A stretch of 6,032 bases of DNA from NCBI GenBank assembly GCA_029864065.1, contig JAOTUD010000198.1, forward strand, positions 1 to 6,032, given 5' to 3'. Under the pieces are notes generated by a model that did no database searches, was not told the DNA's origin, and saw only the letters and a list, made by a program, of their open reading frames with translations. The DNA is from Gammaproteobacteria bacterium (GTDB taxonomy: Bacteria > Pseudomonadota > Gammaproteobacteria > GCA-001735895). The position numbers were made by a program, and so were the translations under genes. Shown in pieces: positions 5,755 through 6,032 of the stretch (the first letter of the stretch is position 1; each line of letters begins with the position of its first letter).

Positions 5755-6032
5755 CTGCCTGATCGAAATCGGCACCGAGGAAATGCCGCCGCGAGCCTTG
5801 CAGGCGCTGTCGCAAAACTTTGCCGCGCTGGTCGAGAAAGGGCTCGCCGAACACCAGCTGGCGCCGTCATCGGTCGAAATTTTCGCCACGCCGCGAAGGC
5901 TCGCGATGCTGTTGCGCGATACGCCCCTGCGCCAGGCCGAACAGCAGGTCGAAAAACGCGGTCCGGCGCTGGGGGCTGCCTTCGACGATGCTGGAAATCC
6001 CTCGCGCGCCGCGCTCGGATTCGCCGCCTCCT
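5744..6032 (+). CDS. glyS: Glycyl-tRNA synthetase beta subunit (5' part only)
   Basis: The first 96 codons are present; the gene runs off the right edge. The beta subunit (about 690 residues in E. coli) is needed for tRNA-Gly recognition and full activity of the alpha2beta2 enzyme. The visible part matches GlyS: LIEIGTEEMPPRALQAL (6-22), then the IFATPRRLAMLL segment (about 47-58), then VEKRGPALGAAFDDAGNPSRAALGFA. E. coli GlyS has the same order, with IGTEELPP, APRRLA and EKRGPA. The start at 5744 overlaps the end of glyQ by 11 nt in a different frame and is preceded by a strong ribosome-binding site. Nothing is unusual in the visible part. Confidence 0.97.
   Translation, partial: MSNDCLIEIGTEEMPPRALQALSQNFAALVEKGLAEHQLAPSSVEIFATPRRLAMLLRDTPLRQAEQQVEKRGPALGAAFDDAGNPSRAALGFAAS

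Noticed and set aside
4837..5889. 350-residue open frame antisense to glyQ and the start of glyS
   Set aside because: glyQ and glyS are unmistakable on the plus strand. The antisense frame spans their junction and stays open because of third-position GC bias.
1..6032. Mobile element, CRISPR, toxin-antitoxin or defence system
   Set aside because: I found no repeats, transposase, integrase, tRNA edge or small paired cistrons. Codon use looks even across genes, with no sign of recent transfer, including in the kinase gene.

Overview
The window looks like a chromosomal segment from a gammaproteobacterium, probably an environmental lineage. It carries an alpha/beta-type glycyl-tRNA synthetase operon (glyQ-glyS), the murein-recycling ligase mpl and the ubiquinone-pathway gene ubiX. 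The GlyQ, GlyS, Mpl and UbiX sequences all resemble the gammaproteobacterial versions I know. The DNA is GC-rich with strong GC bias at third codon positions, and this opens many long false reading frames on the opposite strand. I see no insertion sequence, prophage, CRISPR array, rRNA or tRNA gene.

The layout is two divergent transcription units separated by about 91 bp (4737-4827). Leftward, on the minus strand, the order is: a five-helix membrane protein of unknown function (4206-4736), mpl (2863-4206), a Ser/Thr protein kinase fused to a cyclic-nucleotide-binding domain (1542-2852), ubiX (940-1545), a stand-alone Lon substrate-binding-domain protein (319-915), and the first 72 codons of an exported chalcone-isomerase-like protein (1-217, cut by the window edge). 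The first five genes are packed tightly: TAGTG junction, 10-nt gap, ATGA junction, 24-nt gap. Most lack a good Shine-Dalgarno sequence, so an operon with coupled translation is likely. The sixth gene lies about 100 nt further on and has its own ribosome-binding site. Rightward, on the plus strand, glyQ (4828-5754) overlaps glyS (5744 to beyond the window end) by 11 nt.

Functionally the leftward unit mixes envelope and respiratory housekeeping: Mpl reattaches recycled murein tripeptide to UDP-MurNAc, and UbiX makes the prenylated flavin used by the UbiD decarboxylase. The regulatory kinase sits between them. Its catalytic and nucleotide-binding residues are largely intact, so the simplest reading is an active kinase controlled by a cyclic nucleotide, with unknown substrates. 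This kinase and the unnamed membrane protein upstream of mpl are the least ordinary parts of the window. Everything else is conserved core metabolism, and I found no clear case for a wholly new system.
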